Notes: generated by a model from the sequence alone, not told the origin. A stretch of DNA of 64,000 nucleotides from Acetatifactor muris (GCF_024623325.1 NZ_JANJZD010000005.1:124001-188000), one strand, 5' to 3'. Shown: positions 50,442 through 60,390, numbered from the stretch's first letter. Translations and numbers: made by a program.

Positions 50442-52208
50442 TCACATCTTCTCAGGCGCAGAAAATCCCAGAAGATCGATGCAGGTCTCCAGTACATCCC
50501 TGGTAAGCATCAACAGGGCAATCAGACTCCGGCGCCTGTCCTCATCTGCCTCTGCCAGAATTTTTGTCTCATGGTAAAAATGATTGAACGCATTGGCCAG
50601 ATCATAAATATAGGCACACACTCTGTGCGGGGCCTTCTCTTCTGCAGCATTCATCATCATAGTATTGAACTGTACCAGAGCCATTTCCAGCGCTTTCTCC
50701 GATTCACTTCCCGCTTTCAGGAACATGAGCCCTTTCATTTCTCCTCCCTGTTCCTGATATTTGTTCAATATGGACTTGATTCTGACAACTGTATAAAGGA
50801 TATAGGGGCCGGTGTCCCCCTCAAAAGAGGTAAATCGGTCAATGTCAAAAATGTAGTCCTTGGCGGCCTGGTTGGACAGATCGCCGTATTTCAGAGCGGA
50901 AATCGCCACTGTTTCCGCCGTTTCCTTTGCTTCCTCCTCGGGCATTTCACGTCCTTCCCTTATTTTCCGGTACATTTCATCTCTGGTCTCCCCAATCAGA
51001 TTCTCCAGACGCATTACCCCTCCGTCTCTGGTTTTAAAGGGTTTTCCGTCACTGCCGTTCATGGTGCCATGTCCGAGGAATTTCAGAACAGTTTCCGGCT
51101 TCACCAGTTTTGTCTTGCGTGCACAGCGGAATACCTGTTCAAAGTACAATTCCTGACGCTTGTCCGTAATATAAATAATCTCGTCCGGAGCATACAGACG
51201 CATACGTTCCATAATGGTGGCCAGGTCCGTGGTATTATATAGAGAAGCCCCGTCTGACTTCAGAATCATACAGGGCGGAATCTCCCTGGTATCAGTCTCC
51301 TCCTTCACATCCACCACCAGCGCACCCTCACTGATGTGGGCGTACCCATTTTCTTTCATATAGGTTACCATCTCCGGAATCAGATCGTTCACATCACTCT
51401 CACCTTTCCAGAGGTCGAATTCCACATTCAGACTGTCATAATTTCTCTTCAGATCCACTTTGGATATATCCACGATTACCTTCCACAGAGCACGATATCC
51501 CCTCACACCGGTCTGAAATTTACGAGTTGCTTCCAGAGCTCTGGCCCTGTACTCCGGGTCTGCCTTTGCCTTGGTGCTGGCAAGAGGATAGATTTCCGCG
51601 AATTCAGCCTCGGTAACAGGCGGTTCTTCCGGATATGCACCGTCATAGCTTTCGTCAAAGTAGAGCAGATCCGGTTTTCTCTCCTGCAGCTCCGTAATCA
51701 CCATTCCGATAGGAGTGCCCCAGTCTCCCAGATGCACATCACCGATAACCTCATGTCCTGCGTACCTGCAGATGCGCTTGATGCTCTCCCCGATAATCGC
51801 CGGACGCAGATGTCCCACATGCAGAGGCTTCGCCACATTGGCCCCGCCGTAGTCAATCATAATCTTCTTCGATTTTCCGGGCATTTCCAGACCAAACTTC
51901 TCTTCTTCTGCCATTGTCCTGACCATATCCAAAAGAAATTCTTCGGAAACCCTCAGATTCAGAAATCCGGGTGCCACTGCCGCAGCCTCCTGAAAGACAG
52001 GGCTGTCTCCAAGTTGAAGCGCTACTTCATTTGCAATCATAATGGGCGCTTTTCTGTATTTTTTTGCCCCTGCCATAGCACCATTACACTGATATTCGCA
52101 CAAATCAGGACGGTTAGACAACGTCACCCTGCCGAGAGAAGCCTCGTATCCTGCCTCTTCAAATGCCTTTCCCATTTCTTCTGATAATAAATCCAAAATC
52201 TTTTTCAT
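50442..52208 (-). CDS. argS: arginyl-tRNA synthetase
   Basis: Class I synthetase that charges tRNA-Arg. The 588-residue protein has the N-terminal tRNA-binding domain, the HIGH-type motif ANVAKPLHVGHLRPAIIGES (HVGH), the catalytic strand IIYITDKRQELYFEQVF, and a KMSKS-like loop in GSDGKPFKTRDGG. The C-terminal anticodon-binding domain ends with ALIALLMLTRDVLETCIDLL. An ATG at 52208 begins MKKILDLLSEEMGKAFEEAGY. It lies 88 bp upstream of the sulfur-redox fusion and 270 bp from the divergent plus-strand gene. Confidence 0.96.
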   Translation of the reverse strand: MKKILDLLSEEMGKAFEEAGYEASLGRVTLSNRPDLCEYQCNGAMAGAKKYRKAPIMIANEVALQLGDSPVFQEAAAVAPGFLNLRVSEEFLLDMVRTMAEEEKFGLEMPGKSKKIMIDYGGANVAKPLHVGHLRPAIIGESIKRICRYAGHEVIGDVHLGDWGTPIGMVITELQERKPDLLYFDESYDGAYPEEPPVTEAEFAEIYPLASTKAKADPEYRARALEATRKFQTGVRGYRALWKVIVDISKVDLKRNYDSLNVEFDLWKGESDVNDLIPEMVTYMKENGYAHISEGALVVDVKEETDTREIPPCMILKSDGASLYNTTDLATIMERMRLYAPDEIIYITDKRQELYFEQVFRCARKTKLVKPETVLKFLGHGTMNGSDGKPFKTRDGGVMRLENLIGETRDEMYRKIREGREMPEEEAKETAETVAISALKYGDLSNQAAKDYIFDIDRFTSFEGDTGPYILYTVVRIKSILNKYQEQGGEMKGLMFLKAGSESEKALEMALVQFNTMMMNAAEEKAPHRVCAYIYDLANAFNHFYHETKILAEADEDRRRSLIALLMLTRDVLETCIDLLGFSAPEKM

Positions 52209-52355
52209 TCTGACTCTCCGTTCTTTTTGTTTCGTTATTTTCCTGTATTTTTCTACTATACCCTAATTTCCTGCGTCCTGCAACAAATTATTTCGTCCTG
52301 TACTGACTGTATTCTGCATAAACGTTTTTTCGTTCCCCATTTTTCAAAAAAGTTC

Positions 52356-52384
52356 GTGACTCTATATACCGAATCTGCTATAAT
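52356..52384 (+). promoter_or_regulatory. Promoter of the plus-strand coiled-coil gene
   Basis: GTGACT (52356-52361), 17-nt spacer, perfect TATAAT (52379-52384), about 95 nt before the start codon. The region back to argS holds nothing else I can identify. Confidence 0.65.
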
Positions 52385-52478
52385 AAATTTGTTCCTGTCA
52401 CAGAACACATCCGGATGTTCATCTATCGCATTATAATTCATCTGCGATAACAATTCACAAAAAAAGGAGGTATACAGC

Positions 52479-52817
52479 ATGACAAACAGCGAATTATTGC
52501 TTGCCATATCTGATATGATGGATACTAAGCTGAAATCCGAGCTGAAGCCCATCAAAGAAGATCTGCAGGCGGTAAAAAGCAGATTGCAGACAGTGGAAAA
52601 AGATTTGCAGGACATGAAAGAGGATAATCAGGTACTCAATGACAGACTTGACAACGTCGAGAACAGACTTGACAGAATCGAGGACAGGCTCGATAAAATG
52701 GAGACCAAAGTCCATCGCATAGATCTCCGTCAGGAGACTCTGTTTTTGCCGCGGCTGAATAATATCGAAGCCTGTTATACCGATACTTACCACCGCTACA
52801 GAGCTTATGCGGTCTGA
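52479..52817 (+). CDS. small coiled-coil protein, only plus-strand gene in the window
   Basis: A 112-residue cytosolic protein that is almost entirely a predicted coiled coil. Residues 18-85 show regular heptads such as LQTVEKDLQDMKEDNQVL and NDRLDNVENRLDRIEDRLD. The N-terminus (TNSELLLAISDMMDTKL) is helical, and the C-terminus (RQETLFLPRLNNIEACYTD) has a single cysteine. An AAAGGAGG site lies 8 nt before the ATG, and a promoter with TATAAT is about 95 nt upstream, so expression is well supported. I do not recognise a named family. It converges on queH with only 8 bp between the stop codons and no clear shared terminator. Confidence 0.88.
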   Translation: MTNSELLLAISDMMDTKLKSELKPIKEDLQAVKSRLQTVEKDLQDMKEDNQVLNDRLDNVENRLDRIEDRLDKMETKVHRIDLRQETLFLPRLNNIEACYTDTYHRYRAYAV

Positions 52818-52825
52818 CTCTGCCA

Positions 52826-53488
52826 TTATTGTAAATCTGCTGATTTCTTATTACGTATATCCCGCTGCATTTTGGAATATGTACAGCCGCAGTAATCCTG
52901 CCTGTATAAGTCATAGCGTGCGGACAATTCGACAGAGCGTTTATATCCGTCTCTTTTCTTGAAATCAGAGGGAAGCCAGGCAATTCCGTACTCCTGAGCC
53001 ATATCATATCCGATTTCGTTTAATTTTTGTGCGTTTTTTAACGGGCTGATGGTGAGTGTGGTAGTAAAATAATCATATCCTGCCGCGGCACCTCGTTTTG
53101 CCGTTTCTCTCAGCCGTATCTCATAACATCGAAAGCATCTGGCGCCGCCTTCCGGGCAATTTTCCAGACCTTTTGCCGCTTCCAGAAAACGCTGTGGTTC
53201 ATAATCGCCTTCTTCCACAGAAATCGGATAGCCTTTCTTCTCATGGTTATAGGATGCTATCAGCCTTATCTGCTCGGCAACCCGCTTTTGGTACTCTTCT
53301 GATTCGGATATATTGGGATTAAAATAGAATACGGTAATCTTAAAATATCTGCACAGGTATTCCAGCACATAGCTGCTGCAGGGCGCACAGCAGCTATGCA
53401 GCAGCAGCGCAGGTACAGATTTTTTGTCTGTACCTGATACTTTATCTATGATTTTCTCCAGTTCTTTCTGGTAATTCTTCTGATTCAT
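52826..53488 (-). CDS. queH: epoxyqueuosine reductase QueH
   Basis: Performs the last step of queuosine synthesis, reducing epoxyqueuosine in tRNA; QueH is the non-orthologous replacement of QueG. The 220 residues carry the family's cysteines: LLHSCCAPCSSYVLEYL at the start, GARCFRCYEIRL in the middle and RQDYCGCTYSKMQR near the end. Conserved LTISPLKNAQKLNEIG and VFYFNPNISESEEYQKR are also present. It pairs functionally with tgt at 15671-16807. It has no close operon partner; a perfect 15-bp inverted repeat lies 55 bp upstream of its start. Confidence 0.94.
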   Translation of the reverse strand: MNQKNYQKELEKIIDKVSGTDKKSVPALLLHSCCAPCSSYVLEYLCRYFKITVFYFNPNISESEEYQKRVAEQIRLIASYNHEKKGYPISVEEGDYEPQRFLEAAKGLENCPEGGARCFRCYEIRLRETAKRGAAAGYDYFTTTLTISPLKNAQKLNEIGYDMAQEYGIAWLPSDFKKRDGYKRSVELSARYDLYRQDYCGCTYSKMQRDIRNKKSADLQ

Positions 53489-53542
53489 ATTCAGCCTGCC
53501 TTTCGAACGATTTCCGTTCGTCCCTTATCTCTTTGTGTCATT

Positions 53543-53582
53543 ATCCCATAACAGTTTTATACACTGCAAACTGTTATGGGAT
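53543..53582. terminator. Perfect 15-bp inverted repeat between sod and queH
   Basis: ATCCCATAACAGTTT and its exact complement, with a 10-nt loop, 8 bp after the superoxide dismutase stop. It is probably the sod terminator, but the T-tract follows the stem only on the plus strand (ATTTCTCCTTT). In minus-strand RNA it is followed by AATGACAC, so it may instead protect the mRNA end or be a regulatory dyad. Confidence 0.5.
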
Positions 53583-53589
53583 TTCTCCT

Positions 53590-54228
53590 TTACGCATTTC
53601 CGTTCAGGCTGTCCTCGTAACGTTTCCCGGCCTTGCGCCAGTTAATCAGTCCAAACCACCCTTCCACATAATCCGCCCTTCTGTTCTGATATTGAAGGTA
53701 ATATGCGTGTTCCCACACATCCACCAGCAATACGGGCGTGTATTCTTCCAGGTCCGGCACATCCTGATTGGCGGTCTGCACAATGGACAGTACACCGTTT
53801 TTATCACTCACCAGCCATGCCCATCCTGATCCAAATTTACTCACGGCAGACTGTTTCATCTGTTCTTTCCACTGTCTGTAGGAGCCGAAATCCCGGTCAA
53901 TGGCCTCCGCCAGAGCCCCGGAAGGTTCCTGTCCCACCGGACTTTTCATGGAGTCAAAATACAGTTCATGGTTAAAGACTCCTCCTCCGTTATTGCGGAC
54001 TGCAATCCGGATTGCCCCCGGCAGCGTGTCCAGACCAGACAGAAGCTCCGGCAGGCTCTGCTTCTGCAGTTCCGGATAATCCGCCAGCGCATTGTTCAGG
54101 TTATCCACATACGTCTTATAGTGCTTGTCATGATGAAAAGTCAGTGTCTCCGCATCCAGCACCGGGACCAGCGCATCATACTCATAGGGAAGTGGACGAA
54201 CTACAAAGGGATAGGTTTCAGCTTTCAT
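53590..54228 (-). CDS. superoxide dismutase, Fe/Mn type
   Basis: Converts superoxide to hydrogen peroxide and oxygen in the cytosol. The 212-residue protein has all metal ligands: His in LTFHHDKHYKTYV, His in GGGVFNHELYFDSM, and Asp plus His in LLVDVWEHAYYLQY. N-terminal residues MKAETYPFVVRPLPYEYDAL are typical. Which metal is used, Mn or Fe, cannot be decided by eye. It is a single gene between queH and the MFS/spermidine-synthase fusion. In a strict anaerobe it marks provision for oxygen exposure. Confidence 0.95.
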   Translation of the reverse strand: MKAETYPFVVRPLPYEYDALVPVLDAETLTFHHDKHYKTYVDNLNNALADYPELQKQSLPELLSGLDTLPGAIRIAVRNNGGGVFNHELYFDSMKSPVGQEPSGALAEAIDRDFGSYRQWKEQMKQSAVSKFGSGWAWLVSDKNGVLSIVQTANQDVPDLEEYTPVLLVDVWEHAYYLQYQNRRADYVEGWFGLINWRKAGKRYEDSLNGNA

Positions 54229-54302
54229 AATCTCCTCACATTCTGCATAATTTTTTCTAATGGTAAGTATATACAGACTTATCGCGATTATTCACAAATG
54301 AA

Positions 54303-55913
54303 TTAAAAAGAATTCAGCAGTCCTTCCAGCCCTTCAGCCTCATAGATTCCCTTATAATAGGCGACTTCATCCCCAATCAGCTCATCAATTACCCGCATGC
54401 CCAGAAGCTCAACCGGAGCCCTGTCATCTGTCAGAATATACTCCCCGGGTATATAGCTTTCCAGAGAAGACGCCGTGCGCTCCATCATGGCATACAGATT
54501 CTCATCTGTCAATCTCTGCCTGCCCTTTTCCAGACAGGATATCATATCCGGATTGTCCGAAGCGAACAGTTCTCTGTTGGTGGAACCGGACACCTCTGCC
54601 ATACAGACTTCTCCAAACACATAGGAAATCGTATCAGCCAGGTATTGATTGATATTCCCCTCATCGCTTCCCCGCATGTTCATATTCACAACCATGACAC
54701 CGTTTTCTTTCAGATGAGCCTTCACCAGATAAAAAAATTCAATGGAAGACATTTGAAAGGGGATTGTGATATCCTGATAGGCATCCACCATAATCACGTC
54801 ATACTTTTTATCCACCGCATTCAGGAAGGCCCTGCCGTCATAAGTAGTGACAGGCACATCCTCCGGCAGATAAAAGTATTCCCTGGCAAGTGCCGTGATT
54901 TTGTCATCAATCTCCACTCCTTCAATCTCCATATCACCGAAATATTTCCTGCATTGTGTGGCATATGTCCCTGTACCCATGCCCAGAATCAGCACGGAAC
55001 AATCTTCCGGTGTCTTTCCTTCCACCATCAGCGGAGCCGCCATGGCATAGTCATAATACATACCGGTAAGCCCCTGCTCCTTCATATAAATGGACTGCAC
55101 TCCAAAAAGTACATTCGTGGAAAGGATAACGCTTCTGCCGCTCTCTTTTACCTGCAGATAGTTATAGACCGACTCCCCCTCATAAGCCAGGTTACTCTCC
55201 CAGAAAGCAAAGCTGTCAGAGTACCCCAGAATACAGCTGAGCAGAAAGCAGAGACCGGATACCACAAGCCTCCCCTTTCCTGTTCCCGCACTGATAAAAT
55301 AAATCAGAGCGAGCACCAGCAGAATCCCTGCAAAAATCAGAAATGTAACAGAAGTTCCCACAGAAGGAATGGTTACAAAAGTGGGCACAAAAGTTCCGAT
55401 TATACTGCCCACAGTGTTAAAAGCCCCCAGATTCCCTACAATCTTGCCGCTTTCCTGCAGATTGCCCACCGAATACTTTGCCAGCGAAGGCGTCACTGTT
55501 CCCAGCAGAAACAAAGGGAATACAAAAATTACCATACAGGCTGCAAATGCCGCAACAATCAGGAAATTACTGCTCACGGAGAAAATCAGCAATGCTGAGA
55601 TTCCCACAATAATGTATTTCCCCACCGCCGGAATAGCCGCTATCCACACTGCCGCGATTAAAATCCTTGTGTAGAGCCTGCCGGGGTCCGGATTTCTGTC
55701 CGCGCTTCTTCCCCCGTATATATTCCCCAGTGCCATGGCAATCATAATGGTTCCGATGATGATTGTCCACACAATCTGGGAAGAGCTGAAGTATGGGGCC
55801 AGCAGCCTGCTGGCTCCCAGCTCCACCGCCATCACAGACATACCTGCAAAAAATTCTGTCAGATATAAAAACACCTTATTACTTAACACCTTAGGTCCAT
55901 CGGCCATATTCAT
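54303..55913 (-). CDS. fused membrane/spermidine synthase-like protein
   Basis: A 536-residue protein of the fused MFS/spermidine synthase type. About eight transmembrane helices fill residues 15-235 (YLTEFFAGMSVMAVELGASRLLAPYF near the start). A cytosolic aminopropyltransferase-like Rossmann domain follows: CSVLILGMGTGTYATQC, EIEGVEIDDKI, VTTYDGRAFL and YDVIMVDAYQD. Bacterial members are widespread, but whether they make polyamines is unresolved. The gene lies 18 bp after carB and may be read on the carAB transcript. The start could be MNMADG at 55913 or MADG two codons later. Confidence 0.88.
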   Translation of the reverse strand: MNMADGPKVLSNKVFLYLTEFFAGMSVMAVELGASRLLAPYFSSSQIVWTIIIGTIMIAMALGNIYGGRSADRNPDPGRLYTRILIAAVWIAAIPAVGKYIIVGISALLIFSVSSNFLIVAAFAACMVIFVFPLFLLGTVTPSLAKYSVGNLQESGKIVGNLGAFNTVGSIIGTFVPTFVTIPSVGTSVTFLIFAGILLVLALIYFISAGTGKGRLVVSGLCFLLSCILGYSDSFAFWESNLAYEGESVYNYLQVKESGRSVILSTNVLFGVQSIYMKEQGLTGMYYDYAMAAPLMVEGKTPEDCSVLILGMGTGTYATQCRKYFGDMEIEGVEIDDKITALAREYFYLPEDVPVTTYDGRAFLNAVDKKYDVIMVDAYQDITIPFQMSSIEFFYLVKAHLKENGVMVVNMNMRGSDEGNINQYLADTISYVFGEVCMAEVSGSTNRELFASDNPDMISCLEKGRQRLTDENLYAMMERTASSLESYIPGEYILTDDRAPVELLGMRVIDELIGDEVAYYKGIYEAEGLEGLLNSF

Positions 55914-55931
55914 TACCCTCCCCGTCTCCCG

Positions 55932-58900
55932 TCATTCCGTAATCTGTGCCACATCCACAGGCGTCAGGTTCTTCCCTGCATTTTCCAGGCTGGTCAGCAA
56001 TGCTCTCGCCGTGTCCATGGACGTAATACAGTTCACTCCCGTCTCAATGGCAGTCCGTCGAATCAGGAAACCGTCTCTGGACTTATCCCGCCCCTGAGTA
56101 GGCGTGTCAATGACCAGATCAATCCGATGTCCCAGAATCAAATCCATCACTGTGGGCGATTCCTGAGAAATCTTATTCACCTTTCTTGCCTTCACACCGG
56201 CTTCATTCAATGCAGCAGCCGTGCTTCTGGTGGCATAAATTGTATATCCCAGCTTCTCAAAGCGACGCCCGATTTCAATGGCCTCTCCCTTATCTGCATC
56301 CTTCACGGTGATAATCATGTTCTTATGCCTGGGCAGACTTACGCCGGCCCCCAGAAAAGCCTTGTAAAGCGCCTCATGAAACTCCCGGGCAATTCCCAGG
56401 CATTCTCCGGTGGACTTCATCTCCGGTCCCAGACTGATTTCCGCTCCGCGAATCTTCTCAAAGGAGAATACCGGCATCTTGATGGCATAATACTGTGCCT
56501 CCGGCTGCAGCCCCGGCTGATAGCCCAGCTCCCGTATGGTTTTTCCGATGATAACTTCTGCAGCCAAATCCACGATGGGAATGCCTGTCACCTTGCTGAT
56601 ATAGGGAACCGTACGTGAAGAGCGGGGATTCACCTCAATGACATACACATCCTCTCCGATGGCTATAAACTGAATATTGATTAATCCCTTTACATGAAGC
56701 GCTTTCGCCAGACGCCTTGTATACTCTGCAATCTTATCCTTCACCAGTTTGCCGATGGTATGCGCAGGGTACACCGAAATGCTGTCCCCCGAATGTACAC
56801 CAGTCCGTTCAATATGCTCCATAATGCCGGGAATCAGAATATCTGTCCCGTCACAGACAGCATCCACCTCAATCTCCTTGCCCTGGAGATACTTATCCAC
56901 CAGAATCGGGTGATCCTGCGCAATCCGGTTAATGATTGCCATGAACTCCTCAATCTCTTCATCGGAAATGGCAATCTGCATTCCCTGGCCGCCCAGCACA
57001 TAGGAAGGACGCACCAGCACCGGATATCCCAGACGGTTGGCCACCGCCTTTGCCTCCTCGGCTGTGTATACCGTACCGCCCGCCGCACGGGGAATTCCTG
57101 TCTCTTCCAGTATTTTGTCGAAAAGCTCTCTGTCTTCCGCGGCGTCCACATCCTCCGCCCTTGTGCCGAGAATGGGAACCCCCATCTTCATCAGGCTCTC
57201 TGTGAGCTTGATGGCTGTCTGACCGCCGAACTGCACCACCGCTCCATCCGGCTTTTCAATGTCCACAATGGACTCCACATCCTCCGGTGTCAGAGGCTCA
57301 AAGTAAAGCTTGTCCGCAATGTCAAAGTCCGTACTCACAGTCTCCGGGTTGTTATTGATGATAATCGTCTCATAACCTGCCTTTGAAAAAGCCCAGGTGG
57401 CGTGCACAGAGCAGTAATCGAACTCAATTCCCTGTCCGATACGAATGGGGCCTGAGCCCAGAACCAGTACCTTCTTCTGCTTCTCCCCCCCATTGGCTGT
57501 CAGGGTACCGTCCTCGGCGAAAGGAGTCTTCTCCCGCGCCTCACACTCTCCCCCGTACACGGAGTAATAGTAAGGTGTTGACGCTTCAAATTCTGCCGCA
57601 CAGGTATCTACCATCCTGTAAACTGCCCTGATTCCATTTTCATGGCGCAGCTTTCTGATGTCAGCTTCGCTTCTGCCGGTGAGCTCCGCAATCACATTGT
57701 CCGGAAATTCCATCCGCTTCGCCTCTCTCAAAAGTGCAGGCGTCAGGTCCCCGGTTCTCAACGTCTCTTCCATCTCTGTCAGAGCGGCAATTTTATCTAT
57801 AAACCAGATATCAATCATGGTAATGTCATGAATTTCTTCATAACTGATCCCCTTGCGGACAGCCTCTGCAATCATCCAGATACGCCGGTCATCCACCACC
57901 TTCATGGCGTCCTTCAGCTCCTCTGCCGTGAGAGCGCTGAAATCATAGCTGCGCAGGCTGTCTACATGCTGTTCCAGCGAACGAATCGCTTTCATCAGCG
58001 CCCCTTCAAAATTGTCACAGATACTCATGACTTCGCCGGTGGCCTTCATCTGCGTGGTCAGCGTCCGCTTCGCCGTGATAAACTTGTCAAAGGGCAGCCT
58101 GGGAATCTTCACCACACAATAATCCAGAGCCGGCTCAAAGCATGCACAGGTTTTCTTTGTGATCGCATTTTTTATCTCATCCAGCGTATAGCCCAGGGCA
58201 ATTTTGGCCGCAACCTTGGCAATGGGATACCCGGTGGCCTTGGAGGCCAGCGCCGAAGAGCGGCTTACCCGGGGATTTACTTCAATGACACAATATTCAA
58301 AGCTGGTGGGATGCAGAGCAAACTGTACATTGCATCCGCCGGTAATCTGCAGCTCGTTGATAATCTTCAGAGCGGAAGTCCGCAGCATCTGGTATTCCTT
58401 GTCGCTCAATGTCTGAGAAGGCGCCACCACAATGCTGTCACCGGTATGAACGCCGACCGGGTCAATGTTCTCCATGTTGCACACTGTAATACAGTTGCCC
58501 CCGCTGTCCCGCATGACCTCATACTCAATTTCCTTCCAGCCTGCAATACAGCGCTCCACCAGTACCTGTCCCACCCTGGAAAGCCGCAGACCATTCTCCA
58601 GAATCTCTTCCAGCTGTACCTGATTATACGCGATACCGCCGCCGGAACCGCCCAGCGTATACGCAGGCCGCAGAACCACCGGATACCCGATGGACCCGGT
58701 AAATTCCACGCCTTCCGCCACAGTCTCCACCACTTTGGAAGCCGCGCAGGGTTCCCCGATGCGCTCCATCAGATCCTTGAATTCCTGCCGCCCCTCCGCA
58801 TTGCGGATGGTGGCCGCGGTAGTTCCCAGCAGCGTCACGCCGTGGGCGGCGAGAAATCCCGATTCTTCCAGCTCCATCCCCAGATTCAGACCCGCCTGCC

Positions 58901-59174
58901 CTCCCAGCGTGGGAAGAATGCTGTCCGGCTTTTCCTGCTCAATAATCCTCTCCAATACACTTATGGTAAGAGGTTCGATAAATACTTTGTCCGCTATGGT
59001 CTTATCCGTCATAATTGTCGCCGGATTCGAGTTCACCAGTACGACTTCCACGCCCTCTTCCTTCAGAGAGCGACAGGCCTGCGTGCCCGCATAGTCAAAT
59101 TCCGCCGCCTGTCCAATGACAATGGGCCCGGAACCGATCACCATGACTCGTTTTACCTCAGGATTCTTAGGCAT
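55932..59174 (-). CDS. carB: carbamoyl-phosphate synthase, large subunit
   Basis: Makes carbamoyl phosphate for arginine and pyrimidines from bicarbonate, ATP and ammonia passed from CarA. The 1080-residue protein has two ATP-grasp halves, each with its pre-grasp strand: VMVIGSGPIVIGQAAEFDYA near residue 10 and VLVLGSGPIRIGQGIEFDY near residue 560. GYPVVLRPAYTLGGSGGG and GYPVLVRPSYVLGGQGMQ are the paired ATP-binding loops. The C-terminal allosteric domain starts near residue 940. Start set at ATG 59174 (MPKNPEVKRVM) with GGAGGTG 6 nt upstream, overlapping carA by 8 nt. Confidence 0.96.
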   Translation of the reverse strand: MPKNPEVKRVMVIGSGPIVIGQAAEFDYAGTQACRSLKEEGVEVVLVNSNPATIMTDKTIADKVFIEPLTISVLERIIEQEKPDSILPTLGGQAGLNLGMELEESGFLAAHGVTLLGTTAATIRNAEGRQEFKDLMERIGEPCAASKVVETVAEGVEFTGSIGYPVVLRPAYTLGGSGGGIAYNQVQLEEILENGLRLSRVGQVLVERCIAGWKEIEYEVMRDSGGNCITVCNMENIDPVGVHTGDSIVVAPSQTLSDKEYQMLRTSALKIINELQITGGCNVQFALHPTSFEYCVIEVNPRVSRSSALASKATGYPIAKVAAKIALGYTLDEIKNAITKKTCACFEPALDYCVVKIPRLPFDKFITAKRTLTTQMKATGEVMSICDNFEGALMKAIRSLEQHVDSLRSYDFSALTAEELKDAMKVVDDRRIWMIAEAVRKGISYEEIHDITMIDIWFIDKIAALTEMEETLRTGDLTPALLREAKRMEFPDNVIAELTGRSEADIRKLRHENGIRAVYRMVDTCAAEFEASTPYYYSVYGGECEAREKTPFAEDGTLTANGGEKQKKVLVLGSGPIRIGQGIEFDYCSVHATWAFSKAGYETIIINNNPETVSTDFDIADKLYFEPLTPEDVESIVDIEKPDGAVVQFGGQTAIKLTESLMKMGVPILGTRAEDVDAAEDRELFDKILEETGIPRAAGGTVYTAEEAKAVANRLGYPVLVRPSYVLGGQGMQIAISDEEIEEFMAIINRIAQDHPILVDKYLQGKEIEVDAVCDGTDILIPGIMEHIERTGVHSGDSISVYPAHTIGKLVKDKIAEYTRRLAKALHVKGLINIQFIAIGEDVYVIEVNPRSSRTVPYISKVTGIPIVDLAAEVIIGKTIRELGYQPGLQPEAQYYAIKMPVFSFEKIRGAEISLGPEMKSTGECLGIAREFHEALYKAFLGAGVSLPRHKNMIITVKDADKGEAIEIGRRFEKLGYTIYATRSTAAALNEAGVKARKVNKISQESPTVMDLILGHRIDLVIDTPTQGRDKSRDGFLIRRTAIETGVNCITSMDTARALLTSLENAGKNLTPVDVAQITE

Positions 59175-60390
59175 GAGAAGCACCTCCTTCCATTTTCGTC
59201 ACCCTCTGCTGTTCCCTCATCATGTCAATAAACCGGTCAAACAAATATCCGGAGTCCTGAGGACCGGGACACGCCTCCGGATGATACTGCACTGTGAAAA
59301 TGTTTTTCCCTGTATAGGCAAGTCCTTCGTTGGTTCCGTCGTTTACATTCACAAACGCCGGTACCGCCACGTTCGGATCCAGCTTGTCCATGTCCACCAC
59401 ATAGCCGTGATTCTGAGAGGAAATGTACACCCTTCCTGTCTTAAGATCCTTTACCGGATGATTCCCGCCTCTGTGCCCGTATTTCATCTTATAGGTATCC
59501 GCTCCTGTTGCCAGAGCCATCAACTGATGTCCCAGACAGATTGCAAATACAGGAATCTCTGTGTCGTAAAGCTTCTTAATTTCACCGATAATCTCCGCGC
59601 ATTCCTTTGGATCCCCGGGACCGTTGCTGAGCATAATCCCGTCCGGCTGTGACGCAATGATTTCCTCCGCGGATGTAAATGCCGGCCAGACCGTTACCTG
59701 ACACCCTCTCCCTGCAAGGGACAGGGCAATATTGTCCTTAGCCCCGAAATCCAGAAGCGCCACATTCAGTCCCACGCCGTTCAGCTCCTTAATCAGTGTC
59801 GGCCTCTGCTCTCTTCCGCCTTTTTCGTAATAATCCGCATCAAATCTCGCCGCCCCCGACAACGGTCCGTTCTCATCCAGGGAGAGCGAGGGCTTCACGA
59901 TATATTTTTCCCTGCAGGTCACCCGCTCCACCACTCTGCCCGTGGTATAAGCCTTCAGCTTTGGCAGTACCTCTTCCCGACAAAAATCTTCCCGGGTGGT
60001 AATCATTCCGTTCATGGTTCCCTTCTCCCGCAGGATCTTCGTCAGGGCTCTGGTGTCGATCCCCGCAATCCCGGGCACATCGTTCTCCTCCAGAAACTGC
60101 TGCAGACTCATGTCACAGCGAAAATTGCAGGGGACACGGGACAGCTCCCTCACAATGAATCCATCCGGCCAGGGACGCCGGGATTCCATATCCTCTCTGC
60201 AGATACCATAATTGCCTGTCAGCGGATACGTCATACACACCGCCTGTCCCGCATAGGATGGATCTGTCAGAACTTCCAGATATCCCGCCATGGAGGTGTT
60301 GAACACAATCTCACTGATTATTTCTCTGTCGGCACCTATATGTGTTCCTTCAAATACAGTACCGTCTTCCAAAACCAAAAATGCCTTCAT
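59167..60390 (-). CDS. carA: carbamoyl-phosphate synthase, small (glutaminase) subunit
   Basis: Class I glutamine amidotransferase subunit that supplies ammonia to CarB. The 407-residue protein has the CarA-specific N-terminal domain (LEDGTVFEGTHIGADREII) and the glutaminase domain. The nucleophile is the Cys in PVFAICLGHQLMALA; the His and Glu of the triad are in QYHPEACPGP. Start taken at ATG 60390 (MKAFLVLEDGT), where similarity begins; its ribosome site is mediocre. The carA leader of about 100 nt shows no clear PyrR attenuator. Confidence 0.95.
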   Translation of the reverse strand: MKAFLVLEDGTVFEGTHIGADREIISEIVFNTSMAGYLEVLTDPSYAGQAVCMTYPLTGNYGICREDMESRRPWPDGFIVRELSRVPCNFRCDMSLQQFLEENDVPGIAGIDTRALTKILREKGTMNGMITTREDFCREEVLPKLKAYTTGRVVERVTCREKYIVKPSLSLDENGPLSGAARFDADYYEKGGREQRPTLIKELNGVGLNVALLDFGAKDNIALSLAGRGCQVTVWPAFTSAEEIIASQPDGIMLSNGPGDPKECAEIIGEIKKLYDTEIPVFAICLGHQLMALATGADTYKMKYGHRGGNHPVKDLKTGRVYISSQNHGYVVDMDKLDPNVAVPAFVNVNDGTNEGLAYTGKNIFTVQYHPEACPGPQDSGYLFDRFIDMMREQQRVTKMEGGASHA

